A stretch of 64,000 nucleotides of DNA from an uncultured SAR86 cluster bacterium (lineage in GTDB: Bacteria; Pseudomonadota; Gammaproteobacteria; Magnimaribacterales; D2472), in contig CALSQM010000011.1 in NCBI GenBank assembly GCA_943788515.1, positions 1 to 64,000 on the forward strand. Reading direction: 5' to 3'. The position numbers and the translations under genes are program-made. Positions 54,670-64,000 of this stretch are shown here, one piece after another (position 1 is the first letter of the stretch; the number at the start of each line of letters is the position of its first letter). Under the pieces are notes generated by a model that saw only the letters and a program-made list of their open reading frames with translations, did no database searches and was not told the DNA's origin.

Positions 54670-56504
54670 TTGATTTAAATAAAAGAGATATTGAAAAACA
54701 GAGTTTTTCTAGGAGATTGCTGCTTATATATTTCTTTTTTGGCTTGATATTTTTAATTTTGCTATTCAAAACTTATTCTTTGCAGATTTCTAGCTATTCT
54801 GAGTATGAATTAGCTGCGCTTAAGAATAAAACAAAAGAAGTTTTAGTTCAGCCTACCAGAGGAGTTATATATGATAGAAATGGAAATATTCTTGTTAATA
54901 ATGTACCTACATATGACTTAATAATCCAACCATCAAAAATTAGAAATTTGGATGATTTCCTTAGCAATATTTCTAAAATAATAGAGCTATCAGCTGCAGA
55001 AATTGAAAATATTAATAAAAATTTTAAAAGGAAAGCAAATTACAATAGAGAGCTAACAATTAAAAAAGATCTCTCGAATGAAGAAATAGCTAAATTTGAA
55101 GTAAGAAGTTACCAATTTCAGAATGCATTTATAGATGTTAGATATAGTAGAGAAAACAAATATCCTTATTTATTTTCACATGCACTTGGTTATGTTGGCG
55201 GCCTAAGTAACGAAGAAATTCAATCAATTTTAGAAAACCAAAATTTAAAGCAATCCGAAACAACTTTTAAGTATTCAGGCGGGTTTATTGGTGGAAAAAC
55301 AGGATTAGAGAATATATATGACTCAAGCCTTAGAGGGTTTTTTGGAAAAAAATTATATGAAGTTGATGCGAGGGGAAGACTTTTAAAAGAATTAAGTTTT
55401 AAGAAACCCATTAATGGAAATAATCTTTTTACTAATCTAGATTTAAATGCACAAAGAAAAGCTTTTGAAAAAATGGCCAACAGAAGAGGAGCGGTTGTTG
55501 CCTTAGAGCTTAAATCTGGTTCTATAGTTACCTACCTAAGCACCCCAAGCTTTAATGCAAATGGCCTTTCTAATGGCATGTCATCATTAGAATTTAATAA
55601 ACTAATTAATGATGCTAACAAGCCATTTTTTGATAGAGCAGGGCAAGGAAGATACTCTCCAGCTTCTACAATTAAACCAGCTATAGCACTATTTGGTATT
55701 AAGGAAAAAATAGTAGATTGGAACTTCACACTTAAAGATCCAGGATATTTTGTGTTGCCAGAAGATCAAAGGATTTATAGAGGATGGAAAAAAGGAGGCC
55801 ATGGAACAATCGGTATGAAGGATGCGATCATAGAAAGTTCTAATACATTTTTCTTTTCTCTTGCTTATAAATCTAACATTAGTGATTTAATTAACCACCT
55901 TTCTGAATTTGGTTTTGGTAGGAATGTTTGCAAAGATTGCTTTAATCCAGATTCTGGATTACTCCCAACACCTGAATGGAAAATGAATAACCTTAATTTT
56001 GGTTGGTTCAAGGGAGATACCGTTAATTTAGGAGTTGGGCAGGGGTATATGAGCGCTACCCCAGTTCAACTTGCATATTATTCTGCATTTCTTGCAAAAA
56101 AAGGGAATCTTCAAGACTTGTCTTTTATAAAGAATGACATTATTAACGACTCTGACTTTATAAATAATTTAAAGATAGATGAATCAGATTGGAATAAAAT
56201 TCACTCTAGCATGATAGGAGTTATTGAAGATCCTAAAGGAACTGCTAAAAGATTAAAACCTTTAAAATCATATTTTGTTGCTGCAAAATCTGGAACTGTT
56301 GAGCTTGTAAGCACAGAAACCAAGGAAGATTATAAATTAGTAAGACAAAATATTGGCAACAGAGACCATGCAATCATTATAGCTTTTGGCCCAATGCCAA
56401 ACCCAGAATATGCGGTAAGTGTTATTATTGAAAACGGTGAAAGCGGGGGTTCTGTTGCAGGACCTGTTGCTATAGCTGTCTTAAATGAGCTTATAAACGA
56501 ATGA
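54666..56504 (+). CDS. mrdA: Penicillin-binding protein 2 (elongasome transpeptidase)
   Basis: 612-residue class B PBP that crosslinks new murein in the lateral wall. An N-terminal membrane anchor (about 18-40), a dimerisation domain with RGVIYDRNGNILVNN, then transpeptidase motifs SPASTIKPAIAL (SxxK), ESSNTFFF (SxN) and AKSGTVELV (KSG). GRGQGY-like GVGQGYMSATPVQLAYY is also typical. It works with RodA, encoded next with a 4-nt overlap. Confidence 0.96.
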   Translation: MIDLNKRDIEKQSFSRRLLLIYFFFGLIFLILLFKTYSLQISSYSEYELAALKNKTKEVLVQPTRGVIYDRNGNILVNNVPTYDLIIQPSKIRNLDDFLSNISKIIELSAAEIENINKNFKRKANYNRELTIKKDLSNEEIAKFEVRSYQFQNAFIDVRYSRENKYPYLFSHALGYVGGLSNEEIQSILENQNLKQSETTFKYSGGFIGGKTGLENIYDSSLRGFFGKKLYEVDARGRLLKELSFKKPINGNNLFTNLDLNAQRKAFEKMANRRGAVVALELKSGSIVTYLSTPSFNANGLSNGMSSLEFNKLINDANKPFFDRAGQGRYSPASTIKPAIALFGIKEKIVDWNFTLKDPGYFVLPEDQRIYRGWKKGGHGTIGMKDAIIESSNTFFFSLAYKSNISDLINHLSEFGFGRNVCKDCFNPDSGLLPTPEWKMNNLNFGWFKGDTVNLGVGQGYMSATPVQLAYYSAFLAKKGNLQDLSFIKNDIINDSDFINNLKIDESDWNKIHSSMIGVIEDPKGTAKRLKPLKSYFVAAKSGTVELVSTETKEDYKLVRQNIGNRDHAIIIAFGPMPNPEYAVSVIIENGESGGSVAGPVAIAVLNELINE

Positions 56505-57601
56505 AGAAAAAAATAGATTTTAAGAATTTCAGCATTTATTTTGATCAATATTTATTTATTGCGATAACTCTGTTATCTGTCATGGGCCTATTTTTCTTAT
56601 ACAGCGCCTCACAAGAAGATATCAGTACTGTTGCAAAGCAAGCTATATTCGTTGGTTTTGGTTTGCTGTTAATGTTTTTAGTTAGCCAGCCAGACCCTGA
56701 TTTTTATAAAACATTCTCAGGCCTATTTTTAATTTTTTCACTCTTGCTAATTTTCTTAACTATGATTTTTGGCAAAGAAATCAATGGAGCCAAAAGGTGG
56801 CTTGACTTAGGGTTTTTTACTTTACAATCTTCTGAGATTATCAAAATATCTTTGCCAATTTTCTTATCATCATATTTATACAATAAGCCTCTTCCAATAA
56901 GTTCTAAACATACTTTTATTTCATTGATATTAATAGGTTTTATATTTGCACTTGTAGCTAGACAGCCAGACTTAGGAACCAGTTTAGTAGTATTTATGTC
57001 AGGAGGTTATGTATTATTTTTAGCAGGTTTAAGCTGGAGGTTTATTGGCTCTGCAGCAGCCTTATTCTTATTATCTCTACCTTTTTTATGGAATAATTTT
57101 CTAGCACCATTCCAGCAAAAAAGAATTTTAACTTATTTAAACCCAGATACAGATCCTTATGGCACTGCATGGAATATAACTCAATCAAAAATAGCAATAG
57201 GATCAGGAGGAATTAATGGAAAAGGATATCAAGAGGGCTCTCAAGCGCATCTTGATTTTTTACCTGAGACAGAAACCGATTTTATTTTTGCTGTTATTGC
57301 TGAAGAATTTGGTTTTATTGGAGTTTGTATTTTACTATCAGTATTTTTCTTTATATTGCTCAGATGTTTATATTTAGCATTTAATGCAAGAGATAGGTTT
57401 TGTAGATTGGCTATTGGAGGCCTTAGTCTGGTTTTTGCATCTACATTATTTATCAATTTGGCAATGGTTGTTGGTGTTGTTCCTGTGGTTGGAATGCCTT
57501 TGCCATTTATCAGCAAAGGCGGCTCATCTTTGCTATCCTTTTATATAGCTTTTGGGATTATAATTTCTATGGCGACACATAAAAAATTAATGCAAAGATG
57601 A
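56501..57601 (+). CDS. mrdB: Rod shape-determining peptidoglycan polymerase RodA
   Basis: 366-residue SEDS glycosyltransferase with ten helices. The catalytic-loop Asp lies in PETETDFIFAVIAEEFGF; VARQPDLGTSLVVF, GINGKGYQEGSQ and PLPFISKGGSSLLSFY are further SEDS signatures. RodA and PBP2 form the elongasome core, so a rod shape is expected. It overlaps mrdA and mltB by 4 nt on each side. Confidence 0.96.
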   Translation: MKKKIDFKNFSIYFDQYLFIAITLLSVMGLFFLYSASQEDISTVAKQAIFVGFGLLLMFLVSQPDPDFYKTFSGLFLIFSLLLIFLTMIFGKEINGAKRWLDLGFFTLQSSEIIKISLPIFLSSYLYNKPLPISSKHTFISLILIGFIFALVARQPDLGTSLVVFMSGGYVLFLAGLSWRFIGSAAALFLLSLPFLWNNFLAPFQQKRILTYLNPDTDPYGTAWNITQSKIAIGSGGINGKGYQEGSQAHLDFLPETETDFIFAVIAEEFGFIGVCILLSVFFFILLRCLYLAFNARDRFCRLAIGGLSLVFASTLFINLAMVVGVVPVVGMPLPFISKGGSSLLSFYIAFGIIISMATHKKLMQR

Positions 57602-58485
57602 AAAAAATTATACTTATAACTTTAATATTTACTATTTCAATTACTGCAGACTATTCTAATCACAAAGATAGCCAAATGGTAATTGATGAACTGGTCACAA
57701 AACACGGCTTTAAGGAATCTTATGTTACTGCAATCTTAAAAAATGCAAAAAAGCGTGATGAGATGCTCCAATCAGTTGCTAACCCTGCTGAAAAAACAAA
57801 AACATGGGATGAATATAGAGCGATTTTTATAAAAACAAAAAGAGTTTCAGAAGGCAAAAAATTTATAAAAAAAAATATTAATGCTTTAGAGAGAGCTGAG
57901 AAAGAATTTGGAGTTCCTAAAGAAATAATTACTGCTATTTTAGGTGTAGAAACTAATTATGGTAGCAATAAAGGTGGATACAGAGTTTTAGATAGTCTTA
58001 CCACTCTAGGTTTTGATGACCCGCGTAGATCTAATTTTTTTAGAAGAGAGCTTATAGAATTTTTCCTTTTAACAAGAGAAAATAATTTAGATATCAAAAC
58101 AACCAAAGGCTCATATGCCGGAGCTATGGGATATGCACAATTTATATCGTCTAGCTACCGAGCCTATGCTGTAGACTTTGATGGAGATGGCTATGTTGAT
58201 TTATTTAATTCTGTTGATGATGCAATTGGAAGTATTGCAAATTATCTTTATGTTCATGGGTGGAAGAGGGATGGAAAGGTCGTAACAAAAACTTACCCAA
58301 ACAATGTTAGAAAATTTTATAAACCTCATGAGTCTTTAACAAGGTTCATACCCTTAACCTTTAATGAAGATGGAAAAGATCTTTTTTTTATTGGTGATGA
58401 TAACTTTAGGGCTATTGCTAAGTATAATATTAGTGATGTCTATGCAATGGCAGTTTATTATTTATCAGAAGAGTTAAAAAAATGA
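57598..58485 (+). CDS. mltB: Lytic murein transglycosylase B
   Basis: 295-residue SLT family 3 enzyme cutting MurNAc-GlcNAc bonds with formation of anhydro-MurNAc. Catalytic Glu in ILGVETNYGSNKGGYRVLDS, then SYAGAMGYAQFISSSYRAYAVDFDGDG in two blocks. The signal sequence ends without a lipobox cysteine, so unlike E. coli MltB the product looks soluble in the periplasm. Its products feed AnmK and Mpl. rlpA, often next to it, is absent. Confidence 0.93.
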   Translation: MKKIILITLIFTISITADYSNHKDSQMVIDELVTKHGFKESYVTAILKNAKKRDEMLQSVANPAEKTKTWDEYRAIFIKTKRVSEGKKFIKKNINALERAEKEFGVPKEIITAILGVETNYGSNKGGYRVLDSLTTLGFDDPRRSNFFRRELIEFFLLTRENNLDIKTTKGSYAGAMGYAQFISSSYRAYAVDFDGDGYVDLFNSVDDAIGSIANYLYVHGWKRDGKVVTKTYPNNVRKFYKPHESLTRFIPLTFNEDGKDLFFIGDDNFRAIAKYNISDVYAMAVYYLSEELKK

Positions 58486-59639
58486 AAAAATTATTATTCA
58501 CATTACTATCAACCTCAATATTTATTCAAGCACAGAGTTTTGTTCCAGATTCTCCTGAGTTAGATCTTAAGAGCTATATCCTAATTGAGCCAAACACTAA
58601 CACTGTTATTGCAGAATTTAATTCAGACTTGGAAATAGAACCAGCTAGCATGACTAAAATTATGACTAGCTATGTTGTGGCTGATCAGATTGCCAATGGT
58701 TTAATATCTCCTGATGACGAAGTATTAATTAGTGAAAAAGCATGGAGAATGAAGGGGTCTAAGACCTTTATAGAAGCTGGAAAAAAAGTTACAGTATCTG
58801 ATCTTTTAAAAGGTATCATGATTCAGTCAGGCAATGACGCCTCTGTTGCAATTGCAGAATATTCAGGCGGCACTGAAAGAGGTTTTGTTGACTTAATGAA
58901 CTCTTATGCTGCTTCTTTGGAAATGAATAATACAATCTTTCAGAATTCAACAGGGCTTCCAAATGAAAATCATTTTTCATCAGCAAAAGATTTAGCCAAT
59001 CTGACAGCTAACTACATTAATAAATTTCCAGAAGAGTATGCTTTATATAAGCAGAAGCAATATACTTTTAACAATATTAAGCAATTAAACAGAAATAAGC
59101 TTTTATGGAGAGACGATTCAGCAGATGGTGTTAAAACCGGTCATACAGAAGCTGCTGGATACTGTTTAGTTGGCTCAGCAAAAAGGGGCGGTATGAGGCT
59201 TATTACAGTTGTTGCAGGAAGTAAGTCCGATAATGATCGTTTTTTATCTTCCCAAAGATTGCTTGAGTATGGATTTAGATTTTTTACAACACAGAAGATG
59301 TTAAGTGCAAAAAAAGAATATCATCATATTACAGTTTGGGGTGGGCAAGAAAAGGTGCTTGGCGTTGGCGTTTTAGAAGATGTATCTATCACTCTTCCTA
59401 GAACAAGCTTCAAAAATGTTGAAACTGTTTATAAGGTTAATAACAATATCCAGGCTCCTATTGTAGTTGGTCAAAAAGTTGGGACTCTAGAAATAATTAG
59501 TAATGATGAAGTTGTTCTTGTTACAGATTTAGTTGCTTTAAGAGATATTGAAGCTAAAGGTTTTTTTGGAAGAATGTGGTCGAAGTTCGTTCTTTGGGTA
59601 TTTAGCTTATTTGGCCTAACAGATGAAAACACCACTTAA
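58482..59639 (+). CDS. dacA: D-alanyl-D-alanine carboxypeptidase (PBP5/6 type)
   Basis: 385 residues. Signal peptide, S11 peptidase domain with PASMTKIMTSYV (SxxK), SGNDASVAIAEY (SxN) and GVKTGHTEAAGYC (KTG), then the PBP5 C-terminal beta domain and an amphipathic end (FFGRMWSKFVLWVFSLFG) that attaches to the inner membrane. It trims pentapeptides and sets crosslinking. It overlaps the transaminase gene by 17 nt. Confidence 0.95.
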   Translation: MKKLLFTLLSTSIFIQAQSFVPDSPELDLKSYILIEPNTNTVIAEFNSDLEIEPASMTKIMTSYVVADQIANGLISPDDEVLISEKAWRMKGSKTFIEAGKKVTVSDLLKGIMIQSGNDASVAIAEYSGGTERGFVDLMNSYAASLEMNNTIFQNSTGLPNENHFSSAKDLANLTANYINKFPEEYALYKQKQYTFNNIKQLNRNKLLWRDDSADGVKTGHTEAAGYCLVGSAKRGGMRLITVVAGSKSDNDRFLSSQRLLEYGFRFFTTQKMLSAKKEYHHITVWGGQEKVLGVGVLEDVSITLPRTSFKNVETVYKVNNNIQAPIVVGQKVGTLEIISNDEVVLVTDLVALRDIEAKGFFGRMWSKFVLWVFSLFGLTDENTT

Positions 59640-60453
59640 AGGCGTTTTTAATGGGGTTTTTGATACTGTAGATAATATAAAAATATCACCCTTTTCTCGA
59701 GCATATACTTTTTCTGATAGTGTATATGAAGTAGTACCTTTCTTTAATTCAACTGCAATTGCTTTCGATGAGCATATAAAAAGATTAGAATTTTCTGCTA
59801 GTCAATTAGCGATGGCCGTAGATTTAAAAGAAGTTATATTTGAAATTAATTCTTTAATAACATCCTCTGAATTTAGTAATGGCTATGTCTATTATCAAGT
59901 TACTCGAGGCGTTGATCCAGTAAGATCTCATATCCATGAACCAAGTCTAAAAATAGAAACCTTTGGTTATGCAAAGGCGCACTTATTCCAATGGAAGCCA
60001 TTAAGAGTATCAGTGTGTGATGATATTAGGTGGGGTAGATGTGATATTAAATCAACATCATTGCTTGGTAATATTATGAACATGAATGCAGCAAAAATAG
60101 ATAATTGTGATGAAGTTATTATGCACAAAGATAATTTGTTGACCGAGGGTGGCGCATCTAATCTTTTTTTTGTAAAAAATGACTCAATCTGCACCCCGGC
60201 TCTAAATGGAAATATACTTCCCGGCATAACGAGAGCATTACTAATTAATGAATTAAAAAATTATAATATAGAGGTCATCGAAGATAACTTCAGGCTAGAA
60301 GATTTATCTAATGCTTCTTGTGCATGGCTCACAAGCGCTACGAAAGGGCTGGCTCCCATTTCTGAAATTAGTAACCTAGAATCTCACTTAGATTTATACC
60401 ATCCTCTTTTTAAAAAGAGTGAAGAAATTTTTAATAAGAAGTTCCTTAGCTAG
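59623..60453 (+). CDS. dat: D-amino acid transaminase-like class IV aminotransferase
   Basis: 276-residue fold type IV PLP enzyme. The catalytic lysine is in RWGRCDIKSTSLLGN, matching the D-amino acid aminotransferase form, with NLLTEGGASNLFFV and NGNILPGITRALL for the cofactor. D-Ala/D-Glu interconversion would supply murein synthesis and fits the position behind dacA, as in Pseudomonas. Aminodeoxychorismate lyase or branched-chain activity are alternatives. In other species ybeD-lipB-lipA follow; here convergent holA does, overlapping by 8 nt. Confidence 0.87.
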   Translation: MKTPLKGVFNGVFDTVDNIKISPFSRAYTFSDSVYEVVPFFNSTAIAFDEHIKRLEFSASQLAMAVDLKEVIFEINSLITSSEFSNGYVYYQVTRGVDPVRSHIHEPSLKIETFGYAKAHLFQWKPLRVSVCDDIRWGRCDIKSTSLLGNIMNMNAAKIDNCDEVIMHKDNLLTEGGASNLFFVKNDSICTPALNGNILPGITRALLINELKNYNIEVIEDNFRLEDLSNASCAWLTSATKGLAPISEISNLESHLDLYHPLFKKSEEIFNKKFLS

Positions 60454-61432
60454 AAGTCAGTTTAATAACTATATTATCAAGCTCGTACCAAAAATCTTTA
60501 TCACTAAGACCTTTATTTGCAAGATCGAGCTCAAATACATTTTTTTGGAGCTGTATTAAGTTTCGTAGTTTGTGATTTTTAATAAAATGCATATATTCAG
60601 AAGTTTTATTTTTCCAAACTCCAGATTTAATTAGACTATCTACAGGATTTTTACTTTGTCTAGCATTGGCTGCACTGTTAATAATTTTACCAACTATCCA
60701 AACTAGAAGAGGTGCATAATGATCTTCCACTGATTTTATTGAATGGATAATTTTTAAAGCTTGCTTGGTATTATTTGAAATAATTTTATCCTCAAGCTCA
60801 AATGGCATAAATTCTGCAGACTCCGCAGAAGATTTTCTTTCCTGGCCATCACCATCCTTGTAAGTCAGTCTTAGAAGCTTTACTTCATTCTGTTGGGCAA
60901 CTAAGTTTCCGGAGTTCATTTCAGATATATTTTGCACCAAAGAGGGCCTGTCTTTTTCAGAAATAAAAGATAGTTGATGCTTAAGCCAAATCTTTTCTTC
61001 AAAAGATTTAAGTTTCCCGCAATCAATGATTAGGGCTATCTCATCCATCTGTTTTACCCATTTAGTTGTGAGATTAAGCTTTTCATTACTTGAATTAATA
61101 ATTATTGCAATATTATCCATATGGTTAATATTTTCAATTTGGGATATTTTAATTATTTGATCAGGGATTTTTCCTTGATCATGATTAATCTCAACTATTA
61201 TTTTTGAGCCAAATAAAGATCCAGAAGCATTTTCAATAATAGTCTGATCTATTTTATCAAACCCATCTTTATTAATAATTATTTTTTCTTTGAACCCCTT
61301 ATTTGATAAATGCTTGAGCAAAAGATCTTTAGAGTTATTTTTTAGGACAACCTCAGATCCAAAAATAAAGAAGATATTTTGTGACTGATCTAAATATTTT
61401 TGAGTTGTCATTGCCTCACATTTCAAAAGCAT
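60446..61432 (-). CDS. holA: DNA polymerase III delta subunit
   Basis: 328-residue clamp-loader subunit that opens the sliding clamp. Weakly conserved as usual, but NIFFIFGSEVVLKNNSKDLLLKHL at the start (in blocks), IIVEINHDQGKIPDQI, ALIIDCGKLKSFEEKIWLKHQL and the helical C-terminal part with LLVWIVGKIINS fit HolA. ATG 61432 has GAGGTG in front and overlaps lptE by 17 nt; ATG 61411 is a second possibility. The leuS-lptE-holA order supports the call. Confidence 0.88.
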   Translation of the reverse strand: MLLKCEAMTTQKYLDQSQNIFFIFGSEVVLKNNSKDLLLKHLSNKGFKEKIIINKDGFDKIDQTIIENASGSLFGSKIIVEINHDQGKIPDQIIKISQIENINHMDNIAIIINSSNEKLNLTTKWVKQMDEIALIIDCGKLKSFEEKIWLKHQLSFISEKDRPSLVQNISEMNSGNLVAQQNEVKLLRLTYKDGDGQERKSSAESAEFMPFELEDKIISNNTKQALKIIHSIKSVEDHYAPLLVWIVGKIINSAANARQSKNPVDSLIKSGVWKNKTSEYMHFIKNHKLRNLIQLQKNVFELDLANKGLSDKDFWYELDNIVIKLTSS

Positions 61433-61880
61433 TCACCTCAAAAATTATTTGATCAATTAACTCCTTCTGCATTTCAGACTCAAGAGATTTAATCATTTGA
61501 TCTTGTGCAAATGGATTAAGTTCATTCGATTTATATCTTTTGTAACTAATAAGCTTTTTACTTATTTGTTTATTTCCAATCATTTTTATATGTATTTCTA
61601 AATTAATTTCTCCTTCAAGGGCTCTAAGAGAAGAGCCTCCATAGATATCATATTTATTTAAAATATAGTCTTGTATTAGAATCTGATTTTGACGATTCTC
61701 AGCTTTTTTTTCTGTATCGAAAAGGATTGCTAGCTTTTGCTCAAAAGAATTAGGGACGCTACTATCAAACTGAAAATTAAATAGAATTTTTTTATCTAGA
61801 TCTATATTTAGTTGATTAAATTGGCAGCCAGTTAAAGATACCAACATACAAGTGTATAAAAAGAAAGGTCTTAGTTTCAT
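61416..61880 (-). CDS. lptE: LPS-assembly lipoprotein LptE
   Basis: 154-residue lipoprotein (lipobox VSLTGCQF) that plugs the LptD channel for lipopolysaccharide delivery to the outer leaflet. Sequence is poorly conserved in the family; length, the lipobox and the fixed position between leuS and holA support the call. It shows that an LPS outer membrane is made. Confidence 0.85.
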   Translation of the reverse strand: MKLRPFFLYTCMLVSLTGCQFNQLNIDLDKKILFNFQFDSSVPNSFEQKLAILFDTEKKAENRQNQILIQDYILNKYDIYGGSSLRALEGEINLEIHIKMIGNKQISKKLISYKRYKSNELNPFAQDQMIKSLESEMQKELIDQIIFEVNAFEM

Positions 61881-61924
61881 AACCTCATAGTATCTATCAG
61901 AAGAACATATATCAAAGATTAATT

Positions 61925-64000
61925 TTAAATAACAAAATTTATTATTTTTTCTTTAATATAAATAGTTTTTTTAATAGCAGAATTGTTTATTGTTGATGCC
62001 ACATTATTGATAGCCAGTGCTAAATCTTCTATATCTTTTTGCTCAAGGCTTTTATTTATCATGACCTTACCTCTGACCTTTCCATTTACTTGAACTATTA
62101 AATTAAATTCAGAAACTTCTAATAACTCCTCTCTAAGAATAGGCCAAGAAGATTCAATTTCTTCGTTTGCAAAGTCAAAGTAAAAATTATTCCATAAATG
62201 TTGTGAGATATGAGGCGCAATAGGATTGAGAGTTTTAAGAATAATTATTATTGCCTCATTAAGACAATATTGATTTGAGGTCGACGCATTATCTTCTTTA
62301 AAAGAATCAGGTATAAAGTTAACTAGCTCCATTATTGAAGCAATGGCTGTATTAAATGAGTATCTTGTTTCAAAGTCATTTGTAACCTTTTTAAGAGTAT
62401 TATGTGATTTTCTTCTAAGCTCTACTTCTTGTTTTGAAGGGTCTTTGGGCTCTTCTAGGTCAATAAATTTTCTATTGCTGACTAAGTTCCATATTTTTTT
62501 CATAAACCTTGAAGCACCTTCTACAGATGACTCTGACCATTCTAGACTTTGCTCAGGGGGAGCTGTAAACATCATATAAAGCCTTACAGTATCAGCGCCA
62601 TACTTTTCTATATAAGATTGAGGATCTACAGTATTTCCTTTTGATTTGGACATTTTAGCCCCATCTTTAAGAACCATGCCTTGTGTAAGAAGCTTTTTAA
62701 AAGGCTCATTGCCTTCAACTAAATCCATATCTCTAAGCGCCTTATGAAAAAATCTTGAATATAGTAAGTGCAGTATCGCATGCTCAATACCTCCTATATA
62801 TAGATCAACAGGCAGCCAATATTTTGAATTTTTATCAAACATTTCATCTGCATTGTCTGATGAAGTAAATCTTGCGTAATACCATGATGAGTCCATAAAT
62901 GTATCAAAAGTATCTGTCTCTCTTTTTAGTCCATCAGAAATATTATAAAAATTTTCATTTTGACTTAAGGGAATAGGTGCCGAGTTCTTTTTTAGCTCTG
63001 GAAGCACTACAGGCATATCTTTTTCATCAAGAACTCTTGGTTCACCATTTTCATAAATAACCGGAATAGGGCAACCCCAATACCTTTGTCTGCTCACGCC
63101 CCAGTCTCTTAATCTGAACTGGATTAACTGCTCACCAAGCTTTGCATCTGCTAAATCCTTAATAATTGCAAGAGATGCCTCATCAGAGTACATCCCATCA
63201 TATTTATCAGAGTTTATTAATTTGCCTTTTTGTACAACTGGAAGTTCATTATTATTATCAGAACTAATAACTTGAGGAATCTCTAAATCATATTTTGATG
63301 CAAATTCGAAATCTCTTTGATCATGAGCAGGAACACCCATCACTACTCCGGTTCCATAATCAAGAAGTACAAAATTTCCAATCCATACGGGTATTTTTTT
63401 CTTTGTAATTGGATGAATTACATGCATTCCACTATAAATTCCAAGTTTTTCAGCTTTAGCCATATCAGCTTCAGCAGCTTTCACTTCTTTGCATTTGTTT
63501 AGAAAGTTTTTTATCGATTCATTATTTTTTGACAACTCTATCGATATAGTGTGATTTGGTGATATTGCTAAAAAAGAAACACCAAAAATTGTATCTGGCC
63601 GTGTTGAAAATGCCATTAAAGAATCATCAGAACCCTCAATCATGTATTTAATCTCTGCTCCGTGAGATTTCCCAATCCAATTCTTTTGCATTGTTTTAAC
63701 ATTCTCAGGCCAATCTACTTCATCTAAAGATGTTAAAAGTTCGTCCGCATAGTCTGTAATTTTTATAAACCATTGATCAATTTCTTTTATTTCAACTTGC
63801 GCCCCAGACCTCCATCCTTTTCCATCTATAACTTGCTCATTTGCTAAAACTGTTTCATCAACTGGATCCCAGTTCACTAATGATTTTTTCCTATAGACCA
63901 GACCTTTATCATAAAACTTTTTAAATATTAACTGTTCCCACTTATAGTATTCCGGCTCACATGTTCTAAGCTCTTTCGACCAATCATATCCAAGGCCCAG
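61925..64000 (-). CDS. leuS: Leucyl-tRNA synthetase, 5' end outside the window
   Basis: Class I synthetase charging tRNA-Leu. The frame is open to base 64000 ([20 protein letters not shown] visible beyond the GTG at 63877), so about 690 C-terminal residues are seen and the HIGH motif is off the edge. Present: the CP1 editing domain ([30 protein letters not shown]), [13 protein letters not shown], the KMSKS loop [14 protein letters not shown], the anticodon-binding helices and the C-terminal [12 protein letters not shown]. Confidence 0.97.
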   Translation of the reverse strand: MGLGYDWSKELRTCEPEYYKWEQLIFKKFYDKGLVYRKKSLVNWDPVDETVLANEQVIDGKGWRSGAQVEIKEIDQWFIKITDYADELLTSLDEVDWPENVKTMQKNWIGKSHGAEIKYMIEGSDDSLMAFSTRPDTIFGVSFLAISPNHTISIELSKNNESIKNFLNKCKEVKAAEADMAKAEKLGIYSGMHVIHPITKKKIPVWIGNFVLLDYGTGVVMGVPAHDQRDFEFASKYDLEIPQVISSDNNNELPVVQKGKLINSDKYDGMYSDEASLAIIKDLADAKLGEQLIQFRLRDWGVSRQRYWGCPIPVIYENGEPRVLDEKDMPVVLPELKKNSAPIPLSQNENFYNISDGLKRETDTFDTFMDSSWYYARFTSSDNADEMFDKNSKYWLPVDLYIGGIEHAILHLLYSRFFHKALRDMDLVEGNEPFKKLLTQGMVLKDGAKMSKSKGNTVDPQSYIEKYGADTVRLYMMFTAPPEQSLEWSESSVEGASRFMKKIWNLVSNRKFIDLEEPKDPSKQEVELRRKSHNTLKKVTNDFETRYSFNTAIASIMELVNFIPDSFKEDNASTSNQYCLNEAIIIILKTLNPIAPHISQHLWNNFYFDFANEEIESSWPILREELLEVSEFNLIVQVNGKVRGKVMINKSLEQKDIEDLALAINNVASTINNSAIKKTIYIKEKIINFVI

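Overview
The window is AT-rich, tightly packed chromosomal DNA from a marine gammaproteobacterium, most likely of the SAR86 clade or a close relative. The main evidence is a green-type proteorhodopsin whose N-terminus (MKLLLILGSV) and retinal-pocket motifs match the SAR86 proteins. Supporting evidence is a set of gammaproteobacterial gene neighbourhoods (erpA-anmK-M23 peptidase-tyrS, rsfS-rlmH-mrdA-mrdB-mltB-dacA, holA-lptE-leuS, parE-parC) and a streamlined layout: most spacers are under 100 bp, neighbouring genes often overlap by 4-20 nt, and convergent genes often share stop codons. I see no rRNA operon, transposase, phage gene or CRISPR array.

Layout. 0-7 kb holds a truncated ubiquinone hydroxylase, ribosomal proteins L28 and type B L31, SixA, dUTPase, PriA and the amidase-tsaE-nnrD cluster. 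7-16 kb holds a paraoxonase-like membrane protein with an alpha/beta hydrolase, a Nudix and a metallo-beta-lactamase-fold pair, acetyl-CoA synthetase, a deoxynucleoside kinase, poly(A) polymerase and a DksA with a repetitive lysine-rich tail. 16-26 kb holds an adenosine-kinase-like protein, hemL, hemG, erpA, anmK, an M23 peptidase, tyrS, an FKBP lipoprotein and a prolyl oligopeptidase. At 26.8 kb lies tRNA-Ile(GAT), with a degenerate copy of its 3' two-thirds 487 bp downstream. 27.5-29.9 kb is a five-gene metal module with a CsoR-type regulator and a matching palindromic operator. 31.4-35 kb is a TPP-riboswitch operon for thiamine salvage (TonB receptor, PnuC-family transporter, kinase). 35-40.5 kb carries NAD-dependent formate dehydrogenase, a nitronate monooxygenase, two short-chain dehydrogenases and an acyl-CoA synthetase. 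40.5-41.4 kb is proteorhodopsin, separated from the acyl-CoA synthetase by a strong two-way terminator. 41.5-53.8 kb holds coaD, mutM, a TolC-family gene, parE/parC, argD, PPi-type phosphofructokinase, mpl and smaller genes. 53.8-64 kb is the elongasome/peptidoglycan operon, convergent with holA-lptE-leuS.

How the genes fit together. Light (proteorhodopsin), formate (FDH) and acetate/fatty acids (Acs, acyl-CoA synthetase) are plausible energy and carbon supplements. Thiamine is salvaged by an operon that senses TPP directly. Cell-wall synthesis and recycling are well represented (mrdA/B, mltB, dacA, D-amino acid transaminase, mpl, anmK, amidase, M23).

The main oddity is that parC, argD and the phosphofructokinase gene, all within 3.7 kb, are each split by a single extra base in a homopolymer run. 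Removing that base restores full family length in every case, which points to local sequence error or very recent decay. The most interesting unexplained items are the metal module with an operator lying over an apparently leaderless start, the DksA tail built from four perfect 30-bp repeats, the tRNA-Ile relic and the two alternative proteorhodopsin starts.
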